The notes beneath the pieces were generated by a model. It had not been told where the DNA came from. It did no database searches and saw only the letters and a program-made list of their open reading frames with translations. 64,000 bases of DNA, from NCBI GenBank assembly GCA_030248195.1, contig JASAND010030682.1, positions 90,032 through 154,031 of the forward strand, given 5' to 3'. Positions 46,905-57,494 of this stretch are shown here, in pieces. A program made the translations under genes and the position numbers. Positions within the stretch are counted from its first letter, which is position 1; each line of letters begins with the position of its first letter. This stretch comes from Trissonchulus latispiculum. Lineage: Eukaryota; Nematoda; Enoplea; Enoplida; Ironidae.

Positions 46905-48032
46905 ATATATAATATATTACCGTAGACGAAAGTACAAACAGATAGGGTTCATGGTAATTAGTAACCACAGGTGTAAGGTGGGGGGGGGTAGCCCCCAAGC
47001 CTTTTTCAACCCTTCCCCAAAAATGACCGAAAATTGGGTATTTTTAGGGTAAATTTTGAAAAAATTTTCAAAAATGTCCAAATTTTTGGCTTCAACTGTT
47101 TTTAATATGATAAATACACGTTCTTAACTGTATTATGGATCTTATGACTCAATATTGACTAGTGATGTGCGCCGGAGCTCCGCTCCGACGGAGCTCCGGA
47201 GCGGAGCTCCGATTTTCGGTACTTTGGAGCTCCGCGTACCCGGAGCAGCCATTTTCAAGCTTTGAAGCCTGTCTGTTGTTCATAAGTTGGGAAATGAAGC
47301 AATATTTGTACACTTTCAAAGATTTCTTGCTGTAGTCTCACGAACAGTGCGTAAAAACTGTAATTAATTAGTGTCCGTATTATTTTTAATTTTCCTGTTT
47401 TCTCAAGACTGCTGTATGATTCGTTTTCTGGAGACAACTTTTCCAACTTGTCCAGATGATAAAATTGAAAATTTAAATATATATATAGCAAGCTTAACAA
47501 AAAAATCAAAATTCGGTTTTTTGGCTGGAACTTTCGCAACACTAAACCAAATCGATTACTTTGAGGACCCACGGATAGGTCTTGGGCTAAGCTTTAAAAC
47601 CACCCCAGTTTCGTTGCTCTACGACCTACCAGTAAGTAGCAGTAGATGAAAATGTGTGATTTTTTTTGTTAAAGGTTTAACAAAAAAAAATCACCCGTTA
47701 ACAAAAAAAATCAGTGGCGGATCGGATCCCAGAGAGCAGCTAGCAACTTTTTCTCATCAGTTTTGGATAGAGCGCACTAAATAACGTATTTAGAACCCCA
47801 AACCACCAACCTAGTGTTCCAATTAGGGCAACTGACCCCGCCGAAGTCTTAGTGGTCACTGATGGCCCCCGACAGGGTCCAGTATGAAGTCTGGTGGCTC
47901 TAAAGTGCCGTTTTAAAGGCTAAAATGTTGTTTTTTCGTGTTTGTGAGTGATTATAACCTATTTCCAGGCATTTTGGCAGAGAAAATCAGACCTTCGTAT
48001 GTTGGTGGGGTATGACCCACGGTCACGTGACC

Positions 48033-50642
48033 ACAGGTCAGCAAACTCAACCTGGAGAAAAAGGACCGTCGACAGGCCAAGCTCTATGGAGATGAAGTGA
48101 AAGAAAGCTGCCGCCTGGACCATACTTCTCCCGGGATATGTGCTCCTTTCAGACTGTCCGAGCTGTCGGAAGGTCTGAGGGCGCTGAAGCACCGGAAAGC
48201 TGCTGGTCCTGACCTAATTACAAACGAAATGCTGATCAATCTGCCTCCGGAGGGCCTAAACTGTTTATTGACCATCTTCAACAAGTCGTGGTCAAGCGGA
48301 TCCGTTCCAGCTGTCTGGCGCAAGGCAGTCATCGTACCAATTCTGAAAAAGGGCAAGCCTGCGGACCAGATATCCTCCCACCGCCCCATCAGTCTAACTA
48401 GCTGCATCGCCAAACTTCTGGAACGACTTATCAAGAACAGGCTAGAAAATTGGCTCGAAACGTCCGGCAAACTATCACCTTGGCAAGCCGGCTTCCGTCG
48501 CCATAGATCCACTGAAGACCAGGTGCTTCGAATTGCCCAAACTGTTGCAGACGATCTCCAAGCCAAGCCTGGCAAGCGGACGGTACTAAGTCTTATTGAT
48601 TTCAGCCGCGCCTTCGACCGAGTCTGGATCCCTGCACTCCTATGGAAAATGAAACAACTGCAGGTTCCTGGGTGCGTCCTCCGTTGGATCAGGGAATTCC
48701 TATTGGACAGAAGAGCCTCCGTCATGATCAATGGAATCACTGGCAGATCTAGAAGGCTGACTGCTGGAGTTCCGCAGGGTGGCGTGCTCTCGCCACTGCT
48801 CTTCCTCCTATTCATAAACGACATAACGGCTGATCTACCGCAGGGAGTCAGAGTCTCCCTATTCGCTGATGATCTCGCTCTTTGGACAAGTGACAGCTCA
48901 GCTGACCTAGCGGCGGCCCGTTTACAAAATGCCGTAGACTGCCTTCAGAACTGGGCAGTCAAATGGAAGATGGATATCAATGTATCCAAATGCGAGGTCG
49001 CCTTCTTCTCAAAGGATCCTAGTGAAGCCAGATATATACCAAGACTCAGTCTTGGTGGCCAGGATTTGCCTTTCAATCCAACACCAGTATTCCTTGGAAT
49101 CACCTTTGACAGAACTCTCAGCTTCACCGCCCATGTCCGCAGTCTTATGACAAGGCTGAAAAAAAGGATCAACACCCTGCGAGTTCTCAGCGGCACCACC
49201 TGGGGGTGTCAGCGAGAAACCCTCCGGACCCTATATCTGGGCTTCATTAGATCAGCTCTGGAATACTGCGGCGGAGCTTGGCTTCCATATGCGACCAAAT
49301 CCAATCTGAAAAGGCTGTCCACCATTGAAAACGAAGCTGCTAGAATCATCACCGGATGCACAAAGACAACACCTACTGACTGCCTCTTGCTGGAAGGAAA
49401 TCTGCAACCCACAGCTATCAGGAAAAATCAGCTTGCTGCAATCACCTACGAGAAATCTCTACGTACAGCCCCGGACAACCCAACTCGGGATGTTGCTACC
49501 AGCCAAGTCAGGCAGCGCCTCAAATCCCTCACAGGATGGCGTACCTGCGCCCTGGAGACTGTCGAGGCAGCTGGACTAGACACGGTCCCGAGAGAGCCAC
49601 TCCCACCTCCGGCTCCTCCACCATGGATGCAGCAGGCGGTCTGTGCCGAATTCCACAGCAATCTTGCCAGGACTGTTCGCAAAACTGATAGTGCCCAGCG
49701 GAAACTGTCTGTGGCCCTGGAGACCCTGGAAACGCTCCCAGCTGCCGATCTTATAATCTGGACTGACGGGTCTGCCGTTGGCGGAAACCGAAACGGTGGA
49801 GCTGGGGTGCTCCTGGATTTTGTTGCTGAAAACCGCACGGAAACGCTTGCTCTGGCCACGGGATCTTTCTGCTCCAGCTATTCTGCTGAGATGAAGGCTA
49901 TTATGTCTGCTCTTGCCTGGGTAGCCAATTCGGAGGACTGTCGTCGGATGAACTCGATCCGTGTCTGCACTGACTCCAGGTCGGCCGTTGACAGACTAGC
50001 AACTGGTCCCCGTAATCAGAAGGACCTGACTGGCTTGGAAATTTGGAATCTTCTCCAGTCGCCTAGTTTCTCCGGGAAAACTGTCCGGTTCCAGTGGGTG
50101 CCAAGCCACTGTAGCCTGGACAGAAATGAACAGGTCGATCAACTTGCCAAAACTGGATCCGGCCTGACCCAAGACAATGTCCCTATAGACTTCAAAACGG
50201 CGAAGGCGGTCATTGTCAAAACGACGACTGATACGTGGAAACATTCAGTTAGCCAGCGCGGAAACTTTGAACTATCACTAGGGGCGAGGCGAGACGAAGA
50301 AATTGGTCTGAGCCGTCTGGAGCGCAGAACTTTAGCTCAGCTCCGCTCCCACGGCCACTGCCCCTATCTGGCTTCCTATAGACATCGCTTCAATCTGGAC
50401 AACCGGGGCCCTCTTTGTCCTCGGTGCGAAGAAGAGGAAGAAACCCTACAACACCTATTGGAGAAATGCCCTGCTCTTACCCAAATCCGTCTGCAAACCT
50501 TGGGTATTGGGGCCAGTACTGGGATGCTTGCCGCTGACCCTGTCAGGGTGGCGTACTTTCTGAGGGAGTGCGGTTTCTACGGAGGCCGCCTGATATAATG
50601 GGAAGACCATTGGTGCCCGGAGAGAAGAAGAGAGAAGAAGAA
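48033..50642 (+). mobile_element. 5'-truncated LINE insertion with 11-bp target duplication
   Basis: gtcacgtgacc flanks the unit at 48022-48032 and 50643-50653. The copy begins just upstream of the reverse transcriptase and ends about 40 bases after its stop in a purine tail (agaagaagagagaagaagaa). Truncated 5' end, target duplication and simple 3' tail are the signature of target-primed reverse transcription. Confidence 0.85.
48097..50598 (+). CDS. LINE ORF2: reverse transcriptase plus RNase H, 833 codons open
   Basis: The ORF lacks the apurinic-endonuclease domain expected upstream. Visible in order: RT fingers (AGPDLITNEM, RPISLTSCIAKLLERL), motif A (LIDFSRAFDRV, ~165), motif B (GVPQGGVLSPLLFLLF, ~225), catalytic FADD (~256), thumb, RNase H with WTDGSA (~553), SAEMKAI, TDSRS and NEQVDQLAK, and C-terminal CPRC...H...C. 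The order matches RNase H-bearing I/R1-like LINEs. There is no stop or frameshift across 2.5 kb, so insertion is recent. Composition is more GC-rich than the surroundings. The first Met is not the native start. Confidence 0.9.
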   Translation: MKESCRLDHTSPGICAPFRLSELSEGLRALKHRKAAGPDLITNEMLINLPPEGLNCLLTIFNKSWSSGSVPAVWRKAVIVPILKKGKPADQISSHRPISLTSCIAKLLERLIKNRLENWLETSGKLSPWQAGFRRHRSTEDQVLRIAQTVADDLQAKPGKRTVLSLIDFSRAFDRVWIPALLWKMKQLQVPGCVLRWIREFLLDRRASVMINGITGRSRRLTAGVPQGGVLSPLLFLLFINDITADLPQGVRVSLFADDLALWTSDSSADLAAARLQNAVDCLQNWAVKWKMDINVSKCEVAFFSKDPSEARYIPRLSLGGQDLPFNPTPVFLGITFDRTLSFTAHVRSLMTRLKKRINTLRVLSGTTWGCQRETLRTLYLGFIRSALEYCGGAWLPYATKSNLKRLSTIENEAARIITGCTKTTPTDCLLLEGNLQPTAIRKNQLAAITYEKSLRTAPDNPTRDVATSQVRQRLKSLTGWRTCALETVEAAGLDTVPREPLPPPAPPPWMQQAVCAEFHSNLARTVRKTDSAQRKLSVALETLETLPAADLIIWTDGSAVGGNRNGGAGVLLDFVAENRTETLALATGSFCSSYSAEMKAIMSALAWVANSEDCRRMNSIRVCTDSRSAVDRLATGPRNQKDLTGLEIWNLLQSPSFSGKTVRFQWVPSHCSLDRNEQVDQLAKTGSGLTQDNVPIDFKTAKAVIVKTTTDTWKHSVSQRGNFELSLGARRDEEIGLSRLERRTLAQLRSHGHCPYLASYRHRFNLDNRGPLCPRCEEEEETLQHLLEKCPALTQIRLQTLGIGASTGMLAADPVRVAYFLRECGFYGGRLI

Positions 50643-51359
50643 GTCACGTGACCCCTGCCGGACCCTTCCTGACCCTCCAGGTACCACCTGGACAGTCCGA
50701 AGTGGCTATAAACATGTCCTAGGGGGTTTTCCAGGGCGCTGAATTCAAATCTGGCATTAGTTTTTAGGTAACTATGGGCTAATACTGACTTCTGGGATCA
50801 CGTTTACCGTCGGACGGTCCAGCCCCGGCTGGTTACCAGGTTGGCCTCCCAAAAGTGTCAGGCAACCTCAAAAACAACGTATATAAGGGTTTTCGAGGTC
50901 GCTGAGCTCGAATTTGACGTTAGTTTTGCTCTAGCTGCTGTTCTGACTTTAGTAACAAAATATAAAAATGATTTTTATTTGTTAAAATTTTAACAAAAAA
51001 AAATCACCCACCCCAGGACGGCTCAGAGGTCCGACTGGGAACTTCTATATATGTATCGATAGCCCACAGTCAGGACATGTCACATGCACAATATGGGTTG
51101 CCTAGGGTTTTCCCTTAGTAAATAGCAGCCGAAATTCGAACTTCGGTCATGAACGTTTTTGAGGTCACTTTTGGGTACCCTCACTTAAAGATCTGCCCTG
51201 AACGCATGGAGAGGGCCTAGGAGCTCAAACTTACAGGCTGTAATGTCGAGATGTGTGGCTATCACCATGCAAAAATTTGGGTCTCTGCGACTTTCCTGTG
51301 AGTCAGGGTGGGGTGATTTTTTTGTTAAAATTTCGGGTGATTTTTTTTTGTTAAGCTTG

Positions 51360-51360
<1 letters not shown>

Positions 51361-51436
<76 letters not shown>
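51361..51436. repeat. TA microsatellite
   Basis: About 75 bp of nearly pure TA with a tatgtatgta interruption, at the right foot of the inner inverted repeat. Confidence 0.9.
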
Positions 51437-51439
<3 letters not shown>

Positions 51440-52104
51440 CTAAACTATGACCTCTAGGAATTGTTTCCAGAAAAGTTTTAAATTAATTGCAATTAATGAA
51501 TCCATCAATTATATATAGATACACCTTCTTCCGATAAAATCTATATACGTATATTCTTCAACGTAAACGTTCAAAACAGAGAGTAGACGTGCTTTTCATT
51601 GCAAAAATAATTTTTTAGCTTAAAACAAAATTTTTACATTTTTAACCTCCACAAACAGTCAGTCGGAGCTCCGCGGAGCTCCGGTGCTCCAACAGCCCGC
51701 TCCGGCCGGAGCTCCGGAGCGAGCAAATGTTTCAGCGCACACCACTAATATTGACCTTATTTTGGACTTGGAAACATGTTGGCAATCAAGTTTTTGAGTT
51801 TAAAACCACTGTCTAATGTTAAAATTACTTTATGGTTGGTACAGAAAAGGTTGGTGGGAGCCTCCCCCACCCCAAATCTCCGTTACACCTATGTTGGTAA
51901 CCCTCTCCTGAGTTTATTGGAGGTGTGGGCGCGACGCCCGCGCCTCTTTTTAGGCACTTTTAGAGGGGGGAATTTTTTTTGCCTTAGTCCCTCCTTATGG
52001 ATCGAAAACATATGTCACCGACCTGGCTGAGAAGGTTTCCCCAGAGAAAGTCGGGGTCGCTGATTTCAAAGATCCAGAGATCGATCTGATGTAAAGACAA
52101 GGAG

Positions 52105-52450
52105 GGAAACCCACATTTTCGGTATTTGGCTGGAACGTTTTTATTATAAGGGACCTTAATACAATCTTTACCTTGCGTACTTAGAAATTTCATTTAAGCT
52201 CATTTTTGCACTTCCTAGGACAGGCTGCATACCCGTTAGGCCAGTAGGCAAAAAGTAGCGGGGGAACTCATACTCAATGGTGGAAACACAAATGGTGGTA
52301 TATAACTGGTAACCCACCCCTCACAGGTCTCAAAAACTGTCGTAGCGCTATTCTGACACTTCCTATGTAAAATTCAACACTTTTAATTAGTATAAATTCA
52401 AAAACCAGGTCCAGGAAGCTTTTTTGAGATCTCATGTGCCATTGAAAATG
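52105..52450. repeat. Inverted second copy of the 46550-46904 sequence
   Basis: Read on the minus strand it matches 46550-46904 in order: gtgttgaattttaca, gacctgtgaggggtgggtt, cccccgctactttttgc, cccttataataaaaa, gttccagccaaa, aaaatgtgggttt. The two copies face each other across the nested stack. Confidence 0.7.
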
Positions 52451-54571
52451 CAGCATCAAAAGGACAAGTTTCATAAAGTTCAACCATGGGAGGCCATCCA
52501 GTGCCTTCGCAACGGCAAAGCTCCGGGCTCGGACGGCACTCCGGCAGAGTTGCTGAAATTTGGTGGAGAAATTTTGTCGCAGCAATTACATAAGTTGATC
52601 TCATTGATATGGGATCGTGAGAAGCTCCCAGATGAGTGGAGTTCTGCCATCGTGATCCCGCTGCACAAAAAAAGCTCTAGAACTGACTGCTCAAATTATC
52701 GCGGCATATCCTTGCTCTGTTGCGCCTACAAACTGTTAGAATTTATCATTCTTCGGCGCCTTGGCCGAGTATATGAGCCTGTGCTGCGGGAGAATCAGGC
52801 CGGCTTTAGACCAAACCGTGGCTGCATTGACCAAATCTTCACCTTACGTCGCATCCTGGAAACCAGGTCTGAATATGGGAAAGCAACTTTAATTAGATTC
52901 GTAGACTTTAAAGCGGCCTTTGATTCAGGAGATCGATCTACCCTATATGCTATATTGGAGTCTGACGACGTACCGACGAAATTGATTCGCATAATAAAAC
53001 TGTTGTATATACATATGCGAATGCGAATACCCAAAATCGAGTCAGAGCCTGTGGCCACTTCTCAGACGATTTCGTGGTCCAAACTGGGGTACGGCAGGGT
53101 GCTCCACTGTCTCCCTTACTCTTCAACTGCCTTGTCGACTGGGTGATGAGAACTGCGGTTGCTGATGTTGGGGATGATGTCCTATTGGTCACGGTCCTAT
53201 TATTTCGGACCTTGACTATGCAGATGACATAGCCGTCTTGGCAGATTCGGAAGCATAGGTGAACCAGGCTACAGTTTACCCCCTGTGAGACCCCCCCCCA
53301 CGGAGAGGCCAGACCCCCTCCCCCCCTACCCGACCTCAACTACTCCCCCCTCCAAGCCGAGCTCAAACCCCCCTCCCCCCCTAAAATTCGGTCCAAACCA
53401 AGTAAAAAATGCAAAATTTTTGAAAAAAATTTTTGCAACTTCTGAAAATTTTTGAAAAAAATTTGAAAAATAGGCTATAAATCACCTATAAACAGCTAAA
53501 GATGGTTATTTATAGCAATTAAAAGATAATATATGCAATTATAAACCACAATCTGGGCTAATTTAGGCTTATTTTAGCACAAATTTGTCAATTTTCAAGC
53601 CCTATTTTCGTATACGATAACTATTGACAGAAGCTTTTGAGTATGTTTAATGTACTGTACATCGAAAAAGGAGCATTTTTAGCTAAAAAAACTTGGGTAC
53701 AGTTTGGGGGGGTCCCCCCCCCCAAATTTCGGATTTGGGTGGGGTCCCCCGAGCCAAATTTGAACCTTCTACTCCCCCCCAACCCAAACAGGTGGTACAC
53801 CTATGTTCGGAAGTACATCTTCGCCAATTACTATTAGCTGTCGTTGCGGCAGCAGCGAGAGTTGGCCTGAAGATAAATGCCAGAAAAACTAAGATTCTAT
53901 TCAGCCACTGCCCTCCTCCTAATATAGCGATCACTGGGACTATTCTGTAATCCGTGGACGCTTTTACATATCTCGGCTCCGAAATCACCCAAAATGGCTC
54001 TATCACATCAGAGGTCCGTTATAGAATTGCTAGAGCCCAGGCTGCTTTCGCTGCCTTCGAATCCAAGCTATGGAGCAAACGTGACATCTCACTGACGGTT
54101 AAAACTAAAGTTTTTGACGCGGCGGTCATGTCGGTTCTGTTATACGGGTGCGAAACCTGGCCAGTTAAAGTCATCGATCTAAATTTACTGGCTGGTTTTG
54201 AGATGCGCTGCCTTCGTCGCATGCTCAGGACTGTCTATACGGATCGAATCACGAATGACGCAATTCGAAATCGACTACATCGGCAAACTATTACCAATGT
54301 CATCAAACGACGTCGTCTTACGTATTTCGGCCACGTATTACGTATGCCGGCTGCTCGTTTCCCAAACGGAATACTTGACTGCCCCGCCGGTAGACTGGCG
54401 TAGGCCGAGGGGAGGTGTGCGCCAAACTTGGCTACGAGTTGTCCAGAAAGACCTCCAGAGACTGTCAAGAACCTACGGTCGACTCTGGCACTACGACTGA
54501 TTGGAATCTGCAGAACGATTGCTGCCGACAGAACACAGTGGCGTTTGGTTGTCGATGAAACCTTGGGATGA
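52424..54571 (+). pseudogene. Decayed RTE-like LINE reverse transcriptase, interrupted
   Basis: Recognisable in order: NGKAPGSDGTPAELLKFGG, PLHKKSSRTDCSNYRGISLL, NQAGFRPNRGCIDQI, FVDFKAAFDSGDR (motif A), GVRQGAPLSPLLF (motif B, another frame), LDYADDIAVLADSEA (motif C, again shifted), YLGSEITQNG, YGCETW and the DRTQWR C-terminus. Frameshifts lie near 53030 and 53170, with a stop at 53949. The 552-bp element 53254-53805 sits just after the YADD motif. RTE-like assignment rests on the YLGS/YGCETW thumb region and absence of RNase H. Non-functional. Confidence 0.8.
53254..53805. mobile_element. hAT-like element inserted in the RTE-like reverse transcriptase
   Basis: Ends CATAGGTGAACCA and, complemented, CATAGGTGTACCA. 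A perfect 8-bp duplication, ttcggaag, flanks it at 53246-53253 and 53806-53813. C/G runs lie next to both ends with an AT-rich core of 552 bp total. Its ends match those at 46966 and 51893. Confidence 0.85.
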
Positions 54572-54691
54572 AGTTTGGATACCAGCGATACATCGGACAC
54601 GTCACGATGTTGCTGCCTAAGCAAGCAAAATAAAGTTCAACATAAATAGGGCAAATTTTGACCGTATAGAGAAAGGATTCCACACGCCCCA

Positions 54692-55665
54692 CCCCAAATC
54701 TCCATTGCACCTATGGTCGACCGCCGAAAGTTAGAGTGGGTACTCCCGCTCCCAGGACTTCGACCTCAGAAATTTCAAAAAATGACCAACCTATGTAAAA
54801 TTTTCTGTATTTTCTTTAAGCGTTAACCTAAAATGTCTTAAAAACGTACTATTTTGAGCCAATTTCAGCTAACTTTTTGTGTCCAAAAATACTCACGGCC
54901 ACGGGATCGTTGTTTTACAATTTTGACAAGTGAACTAACCTTTCTTTGCACAATATTAATGTTCATGTAAAAATTTCTTCCTGGAAAAAGTAGTTTTCTA
55001 CCCCTCCCCCGGAAAAATTTTTCAGTGCCCACCCTTTCAAAAGCCTGGATCCGCCACTGGCAACTGCGACATAGGTAGCTGACGTCCCTCCCCCAAAAAA
55101 CGTTCTGGGGGAGGGTTGAAAAAAATGCCTGAGGGACCACCACCACCGCCTTACACCTATGCTCGGGGTCTTGTAAATTTTGGACATTTGGTGGTCGACC
55201 CCCGAAATGCGCACCTCAGGAAATCTAAAAATGGCAAAATTTTCTGAAATTTAACGCTTTTTTCGTCAATATATATAAGGCTTGTTTTTATCGTTCTAGG
55301 CGTTTTTACACGGTTTTAAAACGATTTTAAGCCAAAATTTGATAAAAATTTTCGAAAAATGACCATTTTTGGCAAAATTTACATAGCTAACTTTTTGGCC
55401 CCAAAAAGCACTACTGGGAGGTTCGGGACTTCGGGCGATTTCGGGGGGAAGGCTTTTTGTGGCATTAGAATAAAGTTAAAAATACCCTGGCCTGGGCCTG
55501 GTACAACTGGAACCTTGTGGTTAGGTTAGGAACCTTGGTTTATTCTTTGTTGAAAACTTTGTCGCCACCACCCCCCCCCCCTACGCGTAAACTTGTCAGG
55601 TGAGAGCAAAAAATTCTTTCCGGCTCGACCCCCCCCCCTTTTCAAAATCCTGGGTGCGCCCCTGA
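54692..55665. repeat. Cluster of transposon ends
   Basis: Right-type ends CACCTATG occur at 54717 (preceded by caccccaaatctcc, as at 51870-51893) and 55164. CAGTGGCGGATCCAGGC (complement, ending 55066) and CAGGGGCGCACCCAGGAT (complement, ending 55665) are two further hAT-style ends. AAAAATACCCTG ends at 55491. Partner ends could not be assigned, so these are overlapping or truncated copies. Confidence 0.55.
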
Positions 55666-56025
55666 AACTATGGGAAGGGATAAACTAAGCCTTGTCTGCC
55701 CTTAACCTTAACGATTGAATTCAATCTATGTTCCCCCAACCGTCGCTAACTGACTACACTCGCAGCTCAAAGCCAGTCAAAATAATAATTACAAGAAACG
55801 TATTCACAATCTGAATTTAGATTCTGATTGAAATTAGCTTTCAGTTATTCCAGCGCAGTATCAACAATTCATCAGAAATGCTGAATTCGAAGTATTTAAA
55901 ATTTTGCATTAACTGTGGATTTAATCCAACACTGGGACCTATCTCTAAATTTGAGTTCAAGCCTTTCTCTGGCAGGTGAGCGAAGGCGTTCAACAACTTC
56001 CACGTTTCACCATAAGGTTAGCATC

Positions 56026-56367
56026 ATACCTGAACGGGAGGTCAAATTTCACTGACCCTTGTGGAAGCAAATTTGGGTACCCCTTGTGAGAGCGATTTTT
56101 CTTGGGGGGTACCTTTGAAAGCGATTTTTGCCATTTTTTTAACAAAAAACAGCAATTTGTATGCTAAAACACGTTTTTTGGACGTTTTTTAGCTAAAAAT
56201 AGTAATTTTAAGTGAAAAATTCCGGCGAAGCCGGAAAATTTTTGGAAAACCTATTTTTTGGGCAATTTTCTTACCCCTTGTGGGAGCAATTTCGCGACCC
56301 CTTGTGGACGACTTCGCCGAGGGGGGGAAATTTCCCCCCCCCTTTCCCCCCCCCCTTGTCCACCTGT
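56026..56367. mobile_element. Insertion flanked by a 10-bp direct repeat
   Basis: ggttagcatc is present at 56016-56025 and 56368-56377. Between them lie 342 bp with 'accccttgtg' units, C/G runs and the core TCCGGCGAAGCCGGAAAATT at 56221, like the core in 45407-45815. Inverted ends are not evident. Confidence 0.6.
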
Positions 56368-56477
56368 GGTTAGCATCCATTAAAATTTTCTAAGCAGTTT
56401 ACACACAAAATTTGTTTGGAATCAGACTTTCGGATATGTTATTTGTAGTGAAAATGAGTTTCGATAAAAGAGTTATT

Positions 56478-57494
56478 TTAAGGTGCTGGTATCGCTTTGT
56501 GTAAATTCGACCCTACAAGCTTCAATTCTTTATCAAAGTGGATGAAACTTTCCAAATACCCTATTTTCGTGCTCTTTAACATTCTGGGACCAGTCCCGGA
56601 TTTTTAGGTTTAAAGATAAGAAAGTTTTGGTTTTTGCCATTATTCTCTCAGTACATAGTCGCTACACCGGATTTGTTGTTATGGCTGGAAAGAAGGCACC
56701 AAAATGAACATTTTTGCTTTTACAACTTTTGAGCTACCTCTAATGGTTAAGGCAGTATAAGCCAAAAACGATTTTTGGGGTCAAAAAATGACCATTTTTG
56801 ACTAATTCAGTTTTTTCAAAATTACTGCCAAATCTTACAGACAATTTCGGCTTATTTATACTCAATCGATACACCGTCCAATTGCGCATTTTATCAATAT
56901 CTATTCGCTAGAGTTCGTTGCTTTAAGCTAGGGAATTCGCCGAAAAACCATTTTGGCAAAATTGCGATTATTTTGTTTTGAACATTGATTTCTCAAAAAC
57001 TGTCCAATGGATTAGCGTGATTTTGGGCCTGAATGAAAATTCGCCCTATTGCGGAGGGACATTTTTCTTGGTTTGAGCTAAAACATCTCCAGGTGTGAGA
57101 AAACTGAACAGAAAGTTGCGAAATTTCGTGTCATCGCGCATTTGCCGGATTTTCTGGAGTACTGAGATTTGTTGAGCCAAATCCAAAAAAATGTCCCTCG
57201 GCCCACATGTCCTTCATATCATGGCACAAGAAAAAATTTTGGCCGATTCTACAGTTTTGAGAAATCGATGTTCAAAATTTTTGGTCTGTATTCAGTCTAT
57301 CAGATGTCAGTATGCCAGAAAATTTCAGCTAGTTTTGTGCTAATTTTGCTAGTTTCGTAAGCTCATATGAATGTCCTGATTATAAGCTTTAAAACGATGT
57401 ATAAAGCTCTTTCCAACTCCCAAAATTGCGAAAGTTATAGCGTTTTAAAAAAATCACCACAAAAGCACTGCACAAGAGGATACCACCACCTTAA
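56478..57494. mobile_element. TTAA element, copy 1 of a three-copy tandem array (most diverged)
   Basis: It starts TTAAGGTGCTGGTATCGCTT and ends CACCACCTTAA, sharing that TTAA with copy 2. Internal order (gatgaaactttccaaa, tttttgcttttacaac, aaaattttt) parallels copies 2 and 3. No transposase. Confidence 0.6.

Larger units (their letters stand above)
47484..51370. repeat. Inner inverted repeats TATAGCAAGCTTAACAAAAA
   Basis: ATATAGCAAGCTTAACAAAA at 47484 and its complement before the TA tract at 51361 face each other. Further copies of TTAACAAAAAAAATCACCC lie at about 47678-47712, 50984-51007, 51313-51330 and 51335-51354. This may be a third transposon between the hAT-like shell and the LINE, or a structured part of the shell. 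No target duplication can be read in the TA tracts. Confidence 0.5.
47160..51747. mobile_element. hAT-like element with GGAGCTCCG arrays, nested
   Basis: Ends TAGTGATGTGCGC and, complemented, TAGTGGTGTGCGC differ at one base. A perfect 8-bp duplication, atattgac, flanks it at 47152-47159 and 51748-51755. GGAGCTCCG palindromes are iterated beside both ends (47173-47225; 51664-51722). It carries inner inverted repeats and a LINE insertion. No transposase recognised. Confidence 0.85.
46966..51893. mobile_element. Outer hAT-like element, CACAGGTGTAA ends, host of a nested stack
   Basis: The left end CACAGGTGTAAGG (46966) and the complement of TTACACCTATG (to 51893) form short inverted ends. Flanks ttagtaac (46958-46965) and ttggtaac (51894-51901) are an 8-bp duplication with one mismatch. 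Its own sequence is only about 340 bp; the rest is the nested 47160-51747 element. The same end type occurs at 53254, 53805, 54717 and 55164. Confidence 0.75.

Noticed and set aside
47160..51747. LINE ORF as the gene of a self-synthesising DNA transposon
   Set aside because: The 11-bp duplication and purine tail show the LINE inserted independently into the hAT-like shell.
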